Below are positions 54,661 to 62,814 of a stretch of DNA of 64,000 nucleotides, piece after piece; positions within the stretch are counted from its first letter, which is position 1; every line of letters begins with the position of its first letter. The translations under genes were made by a program, and so were the position numbers. This DNA is from Burkholderiales bacterium. GTDB taxonomy: Bacteria; Pseudomonadota; Gammaproteobacteria; Burkholderiales; Burkholderiaceae_C. The notes under the pieces are model-generated. The model searched no databases. It was not told the DNA's origin and was given only the letters and a program-made list of their open reading frames with translations. The DNA is taken from contig JAGWTH010000010.1 in assembly GCA_028868995.1 (NCBI GenBank), positions 1 to 64,000 on the forward strand, given 5' to 3'.

Positions 54661-56013
54661 CTAGAACGCGGTCCACTCGCCCTGGCTCGCCGCCTGCGGG
54701 CTCGCCGCCGCGGGCGGAAGGCTGGGCGCGCGCTGGTACCGGATGGGCGCGGACGCGCTGCGCGGGTCGGGCGATGCCGGCTCGGCGGGCGGCTGCGCCG
54801 GCCGTGCGTCCGCATCGACGCGGAAGCGCCTGGTCATGTCCAGCAAGGCCTGCGCCTGGGCGCTCATGGCCTCGGTGGCCCGGGTGGCCTCGTCCACGAG
54901 GGCGGCGTTGCGTTCGACGACGCGCTCCATCTGCGCGACCGCGGTGTTCACCTGGCCGATGCCCGCGCTCTGTTCCTGGCTGGCCGCCGCGATCTCGGCG
55001 ATCAGCGCGCTGACCTTCTCCACCGACAGCACCACGTCCACCATCGTGTGGCCGGCCGTGTCGACCAGCGAGCCGCCGGCGCGGACCTTCTCCGCCGAGG
55101 CGCCGATCAGCCCCTTGATCTCCCGGGCCGCCGCCGCGCTGCGCTGCGCCAGGCTGCGCACCTCCGCGGCCACCACCGCGAAGCCGCGGCCCTGCTCGCC
55201 CGCCCGCGCCGCTTCGACGGCGGCATTCAGCGCGAGGATGTTGGTCTGGAATGCGATGCCGTCGATCACGCCGATGATCTCGGTGATCCTGCGCGAGGCG
55301 TCGGAGATCTCGTCCATGACGTTCACGACCTGGTCGACGGCCTCGCCGCCGCGCCGCGCGACCGCCGTGGCCTGCGCCGCCAGCTGGCTGGCCTCGCGCG
55401 CATGGTCGGCGTTCTGCGCCACCGTGCTGGTGAGCTGCTCCATCGAGCTGGCAGTCTCCTCCAGCGTGGTGGCCTGCTCCTCGGTGCGCAGGGACAGGTC
55501 CTGGTTGCCGGCGACCATGCGCGCGCTGGTGCCGGCGACGGCCTCGGCCCCCTGCACCACCTGGCCCAGCACGCCGCGCAGGTTCGTGGTCATGTCGGCC
55601 AGCGCCCGCATCAGCTGCGCGGCCTCGTCGCTGCCGCCGGTGCGCACGCGCAGCGTCAGGTCGCCGGCCGCCAGCCGGGTCGCGACGCGCGCGGCGACGC
55701 GGATCGGCTTGACGATGCCCACCACCAGCGGGTAGCACAGCACGAAGCACAGGATGAACAGCACCGCGGCCAGCCCCAGCATGACGACCTGGCCGTCGCG
55801 CGTGGCGGCGGCCAGGGCCTGCGCCGAAGGCTGCCGCGCAGCCAGGTCGGACAGCCGCTGCAGTTGCCAGGCGCCGACGGCACCCAGCAGCACGATCACG
55901 CCGGCGAGCGACAGGAAGGCGGTCGCCAGCCGCACGCGGATGGTGGAACGGCGGAACAAGCCCAGGGCCGCGCGATCGACCTCGTGCGCGGGGCCGGTGG
56001 CCGGAGTCTTCAT
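54661..56013 (-). CDS. Methyl-accepting chemotaxis protein, small periplasmic loop
   Basis: This 450-residue receptor has two membrane helices (about 25-48 and 76-99) separated by only about 25-30 periplasmic residues ([25 protein letters not shown]). A HAMP and signalling domain with the same conserved tip follow, and the tail ends GEWTAF. With almost no ligand domain it may sense via membrane or cytoplasmic cues, or assist other receptors. A 151-bp spacer separates it from the next receptor. Confidence 0.93.
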   Translation of the reverse strand: MKTPATGPAHEVDRAALGLFRRSTIRVRLATAFLSLAGVIVLLGAVGAWQLQRLSDLAARQPSAQALAAATRDGQVVMLGLAAVLFILCFVLCYPLVVGIVKPIRVAARVATRLAAGDLTLRVRTGGSDEAAQLMRALADMTTNLRGVLGQVVQGAEAVAGTSARMVAGNQDLSLRTEEQATTLEETASSMEQLTSTVAQNADHAREASQLAAQATAVARRGGEAVDQVVNVMDEISDASRRITEIIGVIDGIAFQTNILALNAAVEAARAGEQGRGFAVVAAEVRSLAQRSAAAAREIKGLIGASAEKVRAGGSLVDTAGHTMVDVVLSVEKVSALIAEIAAASQEQSAGIGQVNTAVAQMERVVERNAALVDEATRATEAMSAQAQALLDMTRRFRVDADARPAQPPAEPASPDPRSASAPIRYQRAPSLPPAAASPQAASQGEWTAF

Positions 56014-56029
56014 GCGGGCCGCCGCGCGC

Positions 56030-56548
56030 TCAGTGGACGGCGCCGTCCACCAGCGCCATGTCGGCGCCCGTCATGAGCTTCTCGATGTCCAGCAGGATGA
56101 TCATCTGCTCTTCCACCGTGCCCAGCCCGGTGATGTACTTCGTGTCGAAGGTCGCCGAGGCGAACTCGGGCGTCGGCCGGATGGCCTCGGCCGGCAGCGT
56201 CAGCACGTCCGACACCGAGTCGACCACCACGCCGACCACGCGGCCGGCGATGTTCAGGATGATGACGACCGTGAACTCGTCGTAGCGGGCCTCGCCCAGC
56301 CGGAACTTGATGCGCAGGTCCAGGATGGGAACGATCACGCCGCGCAGGTTGATCACGCCCTTGATGAAGTCGGGCGCGTTGGCGATCGCCGTGGGCGTCT
56401 CGTACCCGCGGATCTCCTGCACCTTCAGGATCTCGATGCCGTAGCTCTCCGCGCCCAGCCGGAACGTCAGGAACTCGCTGGCCGGGCCGTCGCCGGCCGC
56501 CTTGGCCTTGCCGGCCTCGCGGGGCGCGGACAGGGTGGTGGATAGCAT
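56030..56548 (-). CDS. cheW: Chemotaxis coupling protein CheW
   Basis: This 172-residue CheW has [57 protein letters not shown] and [15 protein letters not shown]. It links receptors to CheA. A 209-bp gap upstream (56549-56757) contains no gene and is the best place in this operon for an internal promoter; GGAGAAGAAATC precedes the ATG. Confidence 0.96.
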   Translation of the reverse strand: MLSTTLSAPREAGKAKAAGDGPASEFLTFRLGAESYGIEILKVQEIRGYETPTAIANAPDFIKGVINLRGVIVPILDLRIKFRLGEARYDEFTVVIILNIAGRVVGVVVDSVSDVLTLPAEAIRPTPEFASATFDTKYITGLGTVEEQMIILLDIEKLMTGADMALVDGAVH

Positions 56549-56757
56549 GATTTCTTCTCCTTGGATGGCCGGGCGGAATCGGTACCGAGGATGCCATCGC
56601 ACCCGGCCTGTTGCAATCGATAAACCTGGTTACATCGGCGGCGACTGTGCACTATTGCGGCCCGCGCGCCGCTCGCGTGCGCATCGCCCGCCGTCCATGC
56701 GCCCGCAGCCCGCCCGCGGCGCGCTGCCTTTTTGCCTTTTTCCCCACAGCCGCCGCC
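56549..56757. other. Gene-free gap upstream of cheW
   Basis: Gap of 209 bp. The right part is GC-rich with pyrimidine tracts. The left part has GTTTATCGATTGCAAC on the minus strand, which could hold a promoter, but no confident -35/-10 pair is seen. Confidence 0.4.
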
Positions 56758-58446
56758 TCAGAAAGTCCGCCACTGCCCGTCGCCCTCGGCCGGCGCCGCC
56801 GCCAGCGCGGGCCGCGCACGCAGCTCCAGGGGCTGCGTGCGGATCGGCTCGATCGGCGCCTGCGGTGCGGCCGGCTCGCGCGGCTGCAGGCGCTGCACGG
56901 CCTCCCGCGCGGCGCCCACCTGGAAGTGCGACACCACCTGCAGCAGCGCCGCTGCCTGTGCCTTCATCGACTCCGTCGCGGCCGAGGCCTCCTCCACCAG
57001 CGCCGCGTTCTGCTGCACCACCTGTTCCATCTGCGTGACGGCCGTGTTCACCTGCGAGATGCCCGAACTCTGCTCGTGGCTGGCCGCCGCGATCTCCGCG
57101 ATCAGGTCGCTGACCTTCTTCACCGACGCCACGATCTCCTGCATCGTGCTGCCCGCCGCGTCCACCAGCTTCGTGCCCGCGTCCACCTTGTCCACCGACT
57201 CCCCGATCAGGCCCTTGATCTCCTTGGCCGCCGCCGCGCTGCGCTGCGCCAGGTTGCGCACCTCCGCGGCCACCACCGCGAAGCCGCGGCCCTGCTCGCC
57301 CGCGCGCGCCGCCTCCACCGCGGCATTCAACGCCAGGATGTTGGTCTGGAACGCGATGCCGTCGATCACCCCGATGATGTCGCCGATCCGGCGCGAGGAC
57401 TCCGAGATCCCGGTCATGGTGCTGACCACCTGGCCCACCACCTGACCGCCCCGGCGCGCCACCTCCGAGGCGTCCACCGCCAGCTGGCTGGCCACCCGCG
57501 CGTTCTCCGCGTTCTGCTGCACCGTGGAGGTCAGCTCCTCCATCGAGCTGGCCGTCTCCTCCAGCGTGCTCGCCTGCATCTCCGTGCGCTGCGCCAGCTC
57601 CTGGTTGCCCTGCGCGATCTGCGCGCTGGTGTCGGAGACCGAGCGGGCCCCGGACACCACCCGGGCGGCGACCTGCCGGAGGTCCTGCTGCATGCGCGCC
57701 TGGGCCGCGAGCAGCCCCGCCGTCTCGTCCTTGCCGCGCACCGCGATCGCGGTCGTGAGGTCGCCGCGGGCGATGGCGGCGGCCGCGGAGGCCGCCGCGT
57801 TCAGCGGCCGCACGATGGCCCGGCCCATCGCCAGCGCGATCGCCAGGGCGGCGGCCACGGCCAGCAGCACGCAGCCGATGAACAGCGTCACGGTGGTCTT
57901 GAAGTCGTCCGCGCCCTGCTGGGCGCTGTGCGCCGCCATCTGGCGTTCGACGTCCAGCAGTGCGTTGAGCGTGGCGGTCGTCTTCTGGAAGCCCGCATCG
58001 GCCGCCTCCATCCGGGCCCGGGCCGCCGCCGGGTCCATCAGGGCGGCCTGCAGGGCCGCCTCCACGTCCTTGCGGTAGGCGGCCAGCAGGGGCGGGACCG
58101 CGTCCAGCTCCCGCCGCTCCTGCGCCGTGAGCTGCGGGCGCGCGCCGAACTCCTTCACCCGCGCCGCCACCTTGTCGATACGGGCCAGGGCCTCGGCGGT
58201 CGCCGCCTTCGCCTTCTCGGGCGCGATCTCGCCGGCCACGACCAGCGAGCGGTAGGCGCCGGAATGCACCAGGCTGATCTCCTGCGAGGCGCCCAGCGCG
58301 AGTTCCAGCGCGCCGCCGCGGTCCTTGATCAGCTCGCTCACGGCGAGGCCCTGGCGGGCCAGCATCGCGACGGACAGGACGCCGAGCGCGAGGAGGAAGA
58401 CGATGGCCACGACGGGAGTCACCAGGATCTTGTGCCAGACTTTCAT
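56758..58446 (-). CDS. Methyl-accepting chemotaxis protein (4HB type)
   Basis: This 562-residue receptor starts MKVWHKILVTPVVAIVFLLALGVLS, almost the same as the receptor at 52821. It has a helical periplasmic domain (about 30-190), TM2 (TLFIGCVLLAVAAALAIALAMG), HAMP, and a signalling domain nearly identical at DNA and protein level to that paralogue. The C-terminus GQWRTF is again an xWxxF pentapeptide. Confidence 0.95.
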   Translation of the reverse strand: MKVWHKILVTPVVAIVFLLALGVLSVAMLARQGLAVSELIKDRGGALELALGASQEISLVHSGAYRSLVVAGEIAPEKAKAATAEALARIDKVAARVKEFGARPQLTAQERRELDAVPPLLAAYRKDVEAALQAALMDPAAARARMEAADAGFQKTTATLNALLDVERQMAAHSAQQGADDFKTTVTLFIGCVLLAVAAALAIALAMGRAIVRPLNAAASAAAAIARGDLTTAIAVRGKDETAGLLAAQARMQQDLRQVAARVVSGARSVSDTSAQIAQGNQELAQRTEMQASTLEETASSMEELTSTVQQNAENARVASQLAVDASEVARRGGQVVGQVVSTMTGISESSRRIGDIIGVIDGIAFQTNILALNAAVEAARAGEQGRGFAVVAAEVRNLAQRSAAAAKEIKGLIGESVDKVDAGTKLVDAAGSTMQEIVASVKKVSDLIAEIAAASHEQSSGISQVNTAVTQMEQVVQQNAALVEEASAATESMKAQAAALLQVVSHFQVGAAREAVQRLQPREPAAPQAPIEPIRTQPLELRARPALAAAPAEGDGQWRTF

Positions 58447-58513
58447 GGGCGGGAGGATGCGGGGAGGAAAGGGGACGGGCCGGACGGGGGCCGGCCCGGG
58501 GGGAAACGGCGGG

Positions 58514-60700
58514 TCAGAACAGCATGGCTCCTTCGCGCCCGGACAGGCGCACCAGGTGCGCGACGTCCAGGATCAGCGCCACCGAGCCGTCGCCCATCAC
58601 CGTGGCGCCGGACAGGCCCGGCACCTTGCGGAAGTTGGTCTCGAGGCTCTTGACCACCACCTGCTGCTGGCCCACCAGTTCGTCCACCAGCAGGGCCGCC
58701 TTGGAGCCGTCGGTCTCGACGATGACGGCGATCCCGGAGGCCTGCTCGCGGGGCTTGCGCGGCGGGAACAGCTTCGCCAGGTGCAGCACGGGGAGGTACT
58801 CCTCGCGCACGCGCAGGGTGTCGCCGTGGCCGGGCAGCGTGTGCAGTTCGTCGGCGGCCACGGAGAGCGACTCCACCACGCTCGCCAGCGGCAGCACGTA
58901 GGTCTCGCCGCCGATGGCGATGGTCATGGCCTCCATGATCGCCAGGGTGAGCGGCACGCTCACCGTCACGCGCGTGCCCTGCCCGGCCACCGAGGACAGG
59001 TCCACGGTGCCGCTGAGGGACTGGATGTTGCGCTTGACCACGTCCATGCCGACACCGCGGCCGGACACGTCGGTCACCTTCTCCGCGGTGGAGAAGCCCG
59101 CCTCGAAGATCAGCGCGAACACCTCGGCGTCGGGCGCGTCCGGCGCGATGGCGATGCCGCGCTCGGCCGCGCGCCTGAGGATGCGCTCGCGGTCCAGGCC
59201 GCGGCCGTCGTCGCTCACCTCGATCACGATGTTGCCGCCGCGCTGGTGCGCGCGCAGCGTCACCGTGCCCACCGGCGACTTGCCGGCGGCCACCCGCACG
59301 TCCGGCGGTTCCAGCCCATGGTCGATGGCATTGCGCACCAGGTGGGTGAGCGGGTCGGAGATCTTCTCGATCAGGCCGCGGTCCAGCTCGGTCGTCTCGC
59401 CGGACATCTTCAGGTCGACCTTCTTGCCCAGGCGCGCCGCGAGTTCGTGCACCACGCGCGGGAAGCGCTGGAACACGTTGGAAATCGGCAGCATGCGGAT
59501 GGCGAGCACCGCCTCCTGCAGGTTGCGGGTGTGGCGCGACAGGTCGGCCAGCCCGTTGTGGCCGCCGTGGCGGCCGTCGCCCGCCGAATCGGCCAGCGCG
59601 CCGCTGCGCGCGAGCATGGCCTCGGTGATCACCAGCTCGCCCACCAGGTTGACCAGCAGGTCGATCTTCTCGGTGGACACGCGGATGAAGGTGGCGTCGT
59701 GCGCCTGCGGCAGCAGCGGGTCATGCAGGTCGCCGGCCGCGGCGCCCGGCGCGACGGCCGGCGCGGCGGCGGGCGCCGCCGGCTTGCGCGCCTGCTTGAA
59801 TTGCTCCGGCGTCACGAACAGGTCGACGCCGACGGCGGCACGGTCCGCGGCGGGCCCGGCCGGCTGGGGCTGCACCGCGCGGACGCGGTTCTTCCGGAAC
59901 TCCGCCGGGTCGACGAAGAACTCGTCCAGGCCGTTGTTGGCCGCGGGCGCGGCCGGCGCGACGGCCTGCAGCTGCGGGGCGGGTTGCACGGACGAAGGCT
60001 GAGGCTGCGCCTCGACCCGCACCACGCCGAGCGTCTCGATGCGGATCTGCTCCGGAGCGACCACCAGCGCCAGCACGCTCTCCAGGTCGGCCGCGGCCCC
60101 CTGCAGCGCCACGTCGAAGCGCACGCCGCCGCCGGCGGTGTTGTCCACCTCGGCATGGCTGACGGTGCCCATGTCCGCCAGGCCGGTGAGCATCATTTCC
60201 AGGTCCAGTTCGTCGATCGGCTGCTCCAGCGGGCCGAGCTGCACGCGGAAGCTGCGCGTCACCGGCCCGCTGTGGCCGGCGCCCGCATCGGCCGCGGGCT
60301 GGGCCACGCGCTCGCGCAGCAGCGCCTCGACGCCGGAGGCGTCGGGCGAATCGGGCACGCTGCCGCGCCGGTGCAGCACCTGCAGGCGCAGCACGTCGCC
60401 GGCCTTCAGCATCGCGTCCACGTCGGCCGCCGCGATCGGCCGCTCGTCCTTGCGCAGCAGGTCCAGCAGGTTCTCCTGCAGGTGGGTGAGCGCCGCGATC
60501 TCGGCGCAGCCCAGCATGGCGGCGCTGCCCTTGATGGAGTGCACCGCGCGGAAGATCGCGTTCAGGTCGTCCGGGTGCGGCGCGTCCATGTCCATGCGCA
60601 GCAGGATGGACTCGACGTTCGCCAGGTGCTCCTGCGCCTCCTCGAAGAAGATGGTGCGGAAGGCGACCGGGTCGCCGAAGGTGTTGGATGGCTGGAACAT
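58514..60700 (-). CDS. cheA: Chemotaxis histidine kinase CheA
   Basis: This 728-residue kinase has an Hpt domain with phospho-site H54 (AVHSIKGSAAML), a following alpha/beta domain (about 145-230, VTRSFRVQLGPLEQPIDELDLEMMLTGLADMGTV), a Pro/Ala-rich linker (about 230-330) carrying two copies of a (D)xFVxPxxF motif, the dimerisation domain and the ATPase with LTHLVRNAIDHGLE and VSDDGRGLDRERI. The CheW-like domain with VLPLASVVESLSV closes it. It phosphorylates the receiver proteins encoded just upstream. Confidence 0.96.
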   Translation of the reverse strand: MFQPSNTFGDPVAFRTIFFEEAQEHLANVESILLRMDMDAPHPDDLNAIFRAVHSIKGSAAMLGCAEIAALTHLQENLLDLLRKDERPIAAADVDAMLKAGDVLRLQVLHRRGSVPDSPDASGVEALLRERVAQPAADAGAGHSGPVTRSFRVQLGPLEQPIDELDLEMMLTGLADMGTVSHAEVDNTAGGGVRFDVALQGAAADLESVLALVVAPEQIRIETLGVVRVEAQPQPSSVQPAPQLQAVAPAAPAANNGLDEFFVDPAEFRKNRVRAVQPQPAGPAADRAAVGVDLFVTPEQFKQARKPAAPAAAPAVAPGAAAGDLHDPLLPQAHDATFIRVSTEKIDLLVNLVGELVITEAMLARSGALADSAGDGRHGGHNGLADLSRHTRNLQEAVLAIRMLPISNVFQRFPRVVHELAARLGKKVDLKMSGETTELDRGLIEKISDPLTHLVRNAIDHGLEPPDVRVAAGKSPVGTVTLRAHQRGGNIVIEVSDDGRGLDRERILRRAAERGIAIAPDAPDAEVFALIFEAGFSTAEKVTDVSGRGVGMDVVKRNIQSLSGTVDLSSVAGQGTRVTVSVPLTLAIMEAMTIAIGGETYVLPLASVVESLSVAADELHTLPGHGDTLRVREEYLPVLHLAKLFPPRKPREQASGIAVIVETDGSKAALLVDELVGQQQVVVKSLETNFRKVPGLSGATVMGDGSVALILDVAHLVRLSGREGAMLF

Positions 60701-60713
60701 GGGCGCCCCCGCT

Positions 60714-61076
60714 TCAGATGAACTGGCCCACGATGTCCAGCATGCGCTGGGGATCGAAGGGCTTGGACATCCAGCCGGTCGCGCCGGCCTCGCGGCCCTT
60801 CTGCTTCAGCTCGGGGCTGGCCTCGGTCGACAGCACGATCAGCGCCACCGGGTCGTAGTGGGGCAGCGCGCGCAGCTCTCGCACCAGGGTGACGCCGTCC
60901 ATGCGCGGCATGTTGTGGTCGGTCACCACCAGGTCGAACACGCGCGCGCGCGCCAGCTCCAGGGCTTCCACGCCGTCGCCCGCCTCCGCCACCTCGTAGC
61001 CGGCGCCCTGCAGCACCGCCGCCACCATGGCGCGCATGGAGCGGGTGTCGTCCACCACCAGAATCGACTTGCTCAT
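60714..61076 (-). CDS. CheY-like response regulator
   Basis: This 120-residue single receiver has acidic D9-D10, D53 in VVTDHNMPRMDG, and K105 in WMSKPF. It is the probable output phospho-protein of the CheA in this operon, or a phosphate sink. Its ATG overlaps the stop of the preceding receiver gene (ATGA), and cheA follows after 13 bp. Confidence 0.93.
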   Translation of the reverse strand: MSKSILVVDDTRSMRAMVAAVLQGAGYEVAEAGDGVEALELARARVFDLVVTDHNMPRMDGVTLVRELRALPHYDPVALIVLSTEASPELKQKGREAGATGWMSKPFDPQRMLDIVGQFI

Positions 61077-61960
61077 TGTTGTTTGCTCCCGGACTTGTCG
61101 CGCTTCTTGCGGCTGGAAGGAAGGAACTGGGCGATGACCTCGAGGAGGCGGTCCTCGTCGAGGGGCTTGGTGAGGTACTCGTCGCAGCCGGCGAGCGAGC
61201 CGCGCAGCTTGTCGAAGGGCGAGCTGCGGCTGGTGAGCATCACCACCGCGGTCTTCTTCATGGCCTGCTTGTTGGCCTTGATCATCTTGCAGACCTGGTA
61301 GCCGTCGATGCCGGGCAGCACCACGTCCAGGAACACGCAGGTGTATTCGCGCGATCCGGTCAGGCCCACGGCCTCCTCGCCGGTCTCGGCGAAGTCGACC
61401 TCGAAATTGAAGGGCGCGAGCTTGGCCTTCATGAACATGCGCACCGAGGCGTTGTCGTCCACCACGAGCACGGTGTCGCCGAGCGCGCGTTTCTTCGCCG
61501 CGGCATCGTCCAGCGGCGGCAGGTGGGCGCCGCCCGGGTACGAGCGGCCGGCGGCGCTGACCGACAGCGGGCGGGTGTTGCCCAGCGGCAGCGTGCCTTC
61601 GTCGTCGCGCTTGCCGCCCTTGGCGCCGGTCGCGGCGACGGTGTCCTCCAGCGCCTGCAGCAGGCGCGCCCACTGCAGCGGCCGCGGCAGGATGGGAAAC
61701 CCCGCGCCGTCGCCCGCGCCGCCCACCATCACCGCCGGCAGGTTGGAGCGCTTGGACAGCATGCGGAACTCGTTCATCGCCTCGGGGCTGTCGGCATCCA
61801 CGAGGTAGATGTCGGCGGCGCCGCCGGCGGTGGTGGCAGGGTCGTACTGCACGAATGCGGGATCACGCCGGGCGGCCAGCGCGAAGATGCTGGCCAGCAT
61901 CGAGCGCTCCACCGGGTTGAAGCCGATCACGTCGACCAGGTACTGTTCATTCAGGGTCAC
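61073..61960 (-). CDS. Double-receiver protein (degenerate plus active receiver)
   Basis: This 295-residue protein starts with GTG overlapping the upstream kinase stop (GTGA). Residues about 1-110 form a degenerate receiver: the strand IYLVDADSPEAM keeps D55, but the usual Lys is replaced by Arg (LPRPLQWARLL). Residues about 162-285 are a complete receiver: DTVLVVDDN, D212 in FLDVVLPGIDG, K265 in YLTKPLDED. The tail is basic (SSRKKRDKSGSKQQ). It is probably a phosphorylation partner of CheA or of the linked Ser/Thr kinases. Confidence 0.85.
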   Translation of the reverse strand: MTLNEQYLVDVIGFNPVERSMLASIFALAARRDPAFVQYDPATTAGGAADIYLVDADSPEAMNEFRMLSKRSNLPAVMVGGAGDGAGFPILPRPLQWARLLQALEDTVAATGAKGGKRDDEGTLPLGNTRPLSVSAAGRSYPGGAHLPPLDDAAAKKRALGDTVLVVDDNASVRMFMKAKLAPFNFEVDFAETGEEAVGLTGSREYTCVFLDVVLPGIDGYQVCKMIKANKQAMKKTAVVMLTSRSSPFDKLRGSLAGCDEYLTKPLDEDRLLEVIAQFLPSSRKKRDKSGSKQQ

Positions 61961-62814
61961 TTCCAACACCTCTGGCCCATGAGGCCGAGTACGGCATCCG
62001 CATCCGGAAGCCGGCCTTGCGGGTCCTTGCATAGCATGCGGTCCGCGAGCAGCTGCAGGTCCGAGAGCTCCTCGGGCAGGCGCGCGGGTTCGGCGAGCAG
62101 GTGCTGGGCCAGCACCTCCATCAGGGTCTCGCCGGGAAACGGGGGGCGGCCGCAGAGCATCTCGTGCAGCAGCACGCCCAGGCTGTAGACGTCGGCCGCG
62201 GGCGTCGCGCGCGCGCCCTCCAGCTGTTCGGGGGCGACGTAGCGCGGCGTCCCCGCGAGGGCGCCCTGCGCGAGTTCGGTGCCGGCCTCGCCGCACTCGG
62301 CGGCCAGGCCGAAGTCCGCCAGCACCAGCTCGCCGGACGCGCGCAGCAGGAAATTGGCCGGCTTGACGTCGCGGTGCACCAGCCCGATGCGGTGCAGGCC
62401 GGCCAGCGCCTCGGCCGCCTGGGCGAGCAGCGCCAGCGCCTGGGCGCGCGCGAGCGGCGCGCCCAGGCGCTGCGCCAGGTCCCCCCCGGGCAGGTGTTCC
62501 AGCACCAGCCAGGTCCAGTGCGCGTCTCGGCCCTGGCCCAGCACGCGCACCAGCCGCGGGCCGCGCGCTCGCGCCGCGGCGGCGGCTTCGCGCTGCAACG
62601 CCGCGCCGGGGGCGGCTTCGAGCTTGAGCACCACGTCGGTGCGGCGCGCCGCGTCCCAGGCCAGCCAGGCCTGGGTGCGCCGTCCGCGGCCGACCGGCCG
62701 CAGCAGGCGGTAGCCGGGCACGTGCGGCGGCGCCTCGAAGCCGCCGGCGTCGTGCCCCGCGGCGCGCGGGGCGCGCCAGGCGAGCGGGGAGGAGAGAACG
62801 GCGGTGCCGGCCAT
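61957..62814 (-). CDS. Serine/threonine protein kinase
   Basis: This 285-residue Hanks-type kinase has an atypical P-loop (GRGRRTQAW), VVLKLE (Lys), HRDVKPANFLL, ADFGLAAE and VAPEQLEG, with GRPPFPGETLMEVLAQHL. The catalytic residues are present, so it should be active. There is no membrane or sensor domain. The ATG at 62814 overlaps the TGA of the preceding kinase; a GTG one codon earlier (62817) is an alternative start. Confidence 0.88.
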   Translation of the reverse strand: MAGTAVLSSPLAWRAPRAAGHDAGGFEAPPHVPGYRLLRPVGRGRRTQAWLAWDAARRTDVVLKLEAAPGAALQREAAAAARARGPRLVRVLGQGRDAHWTWLVLEHLPGGDLAQRLGAPLARAQALALLAQAAEALAGLHRIGLVHRDVKPANFLLRASGELVLADFGLAAECGEAGTELAQGALAGTPRYVAPEQLEGARATPAADVYSLGVLLHEMLCGRPPFPGETLMEVLAQHLLAEPARLPEELSDLQLLADRMLCKDPQGRLPDADAVLGLMGQRCWK

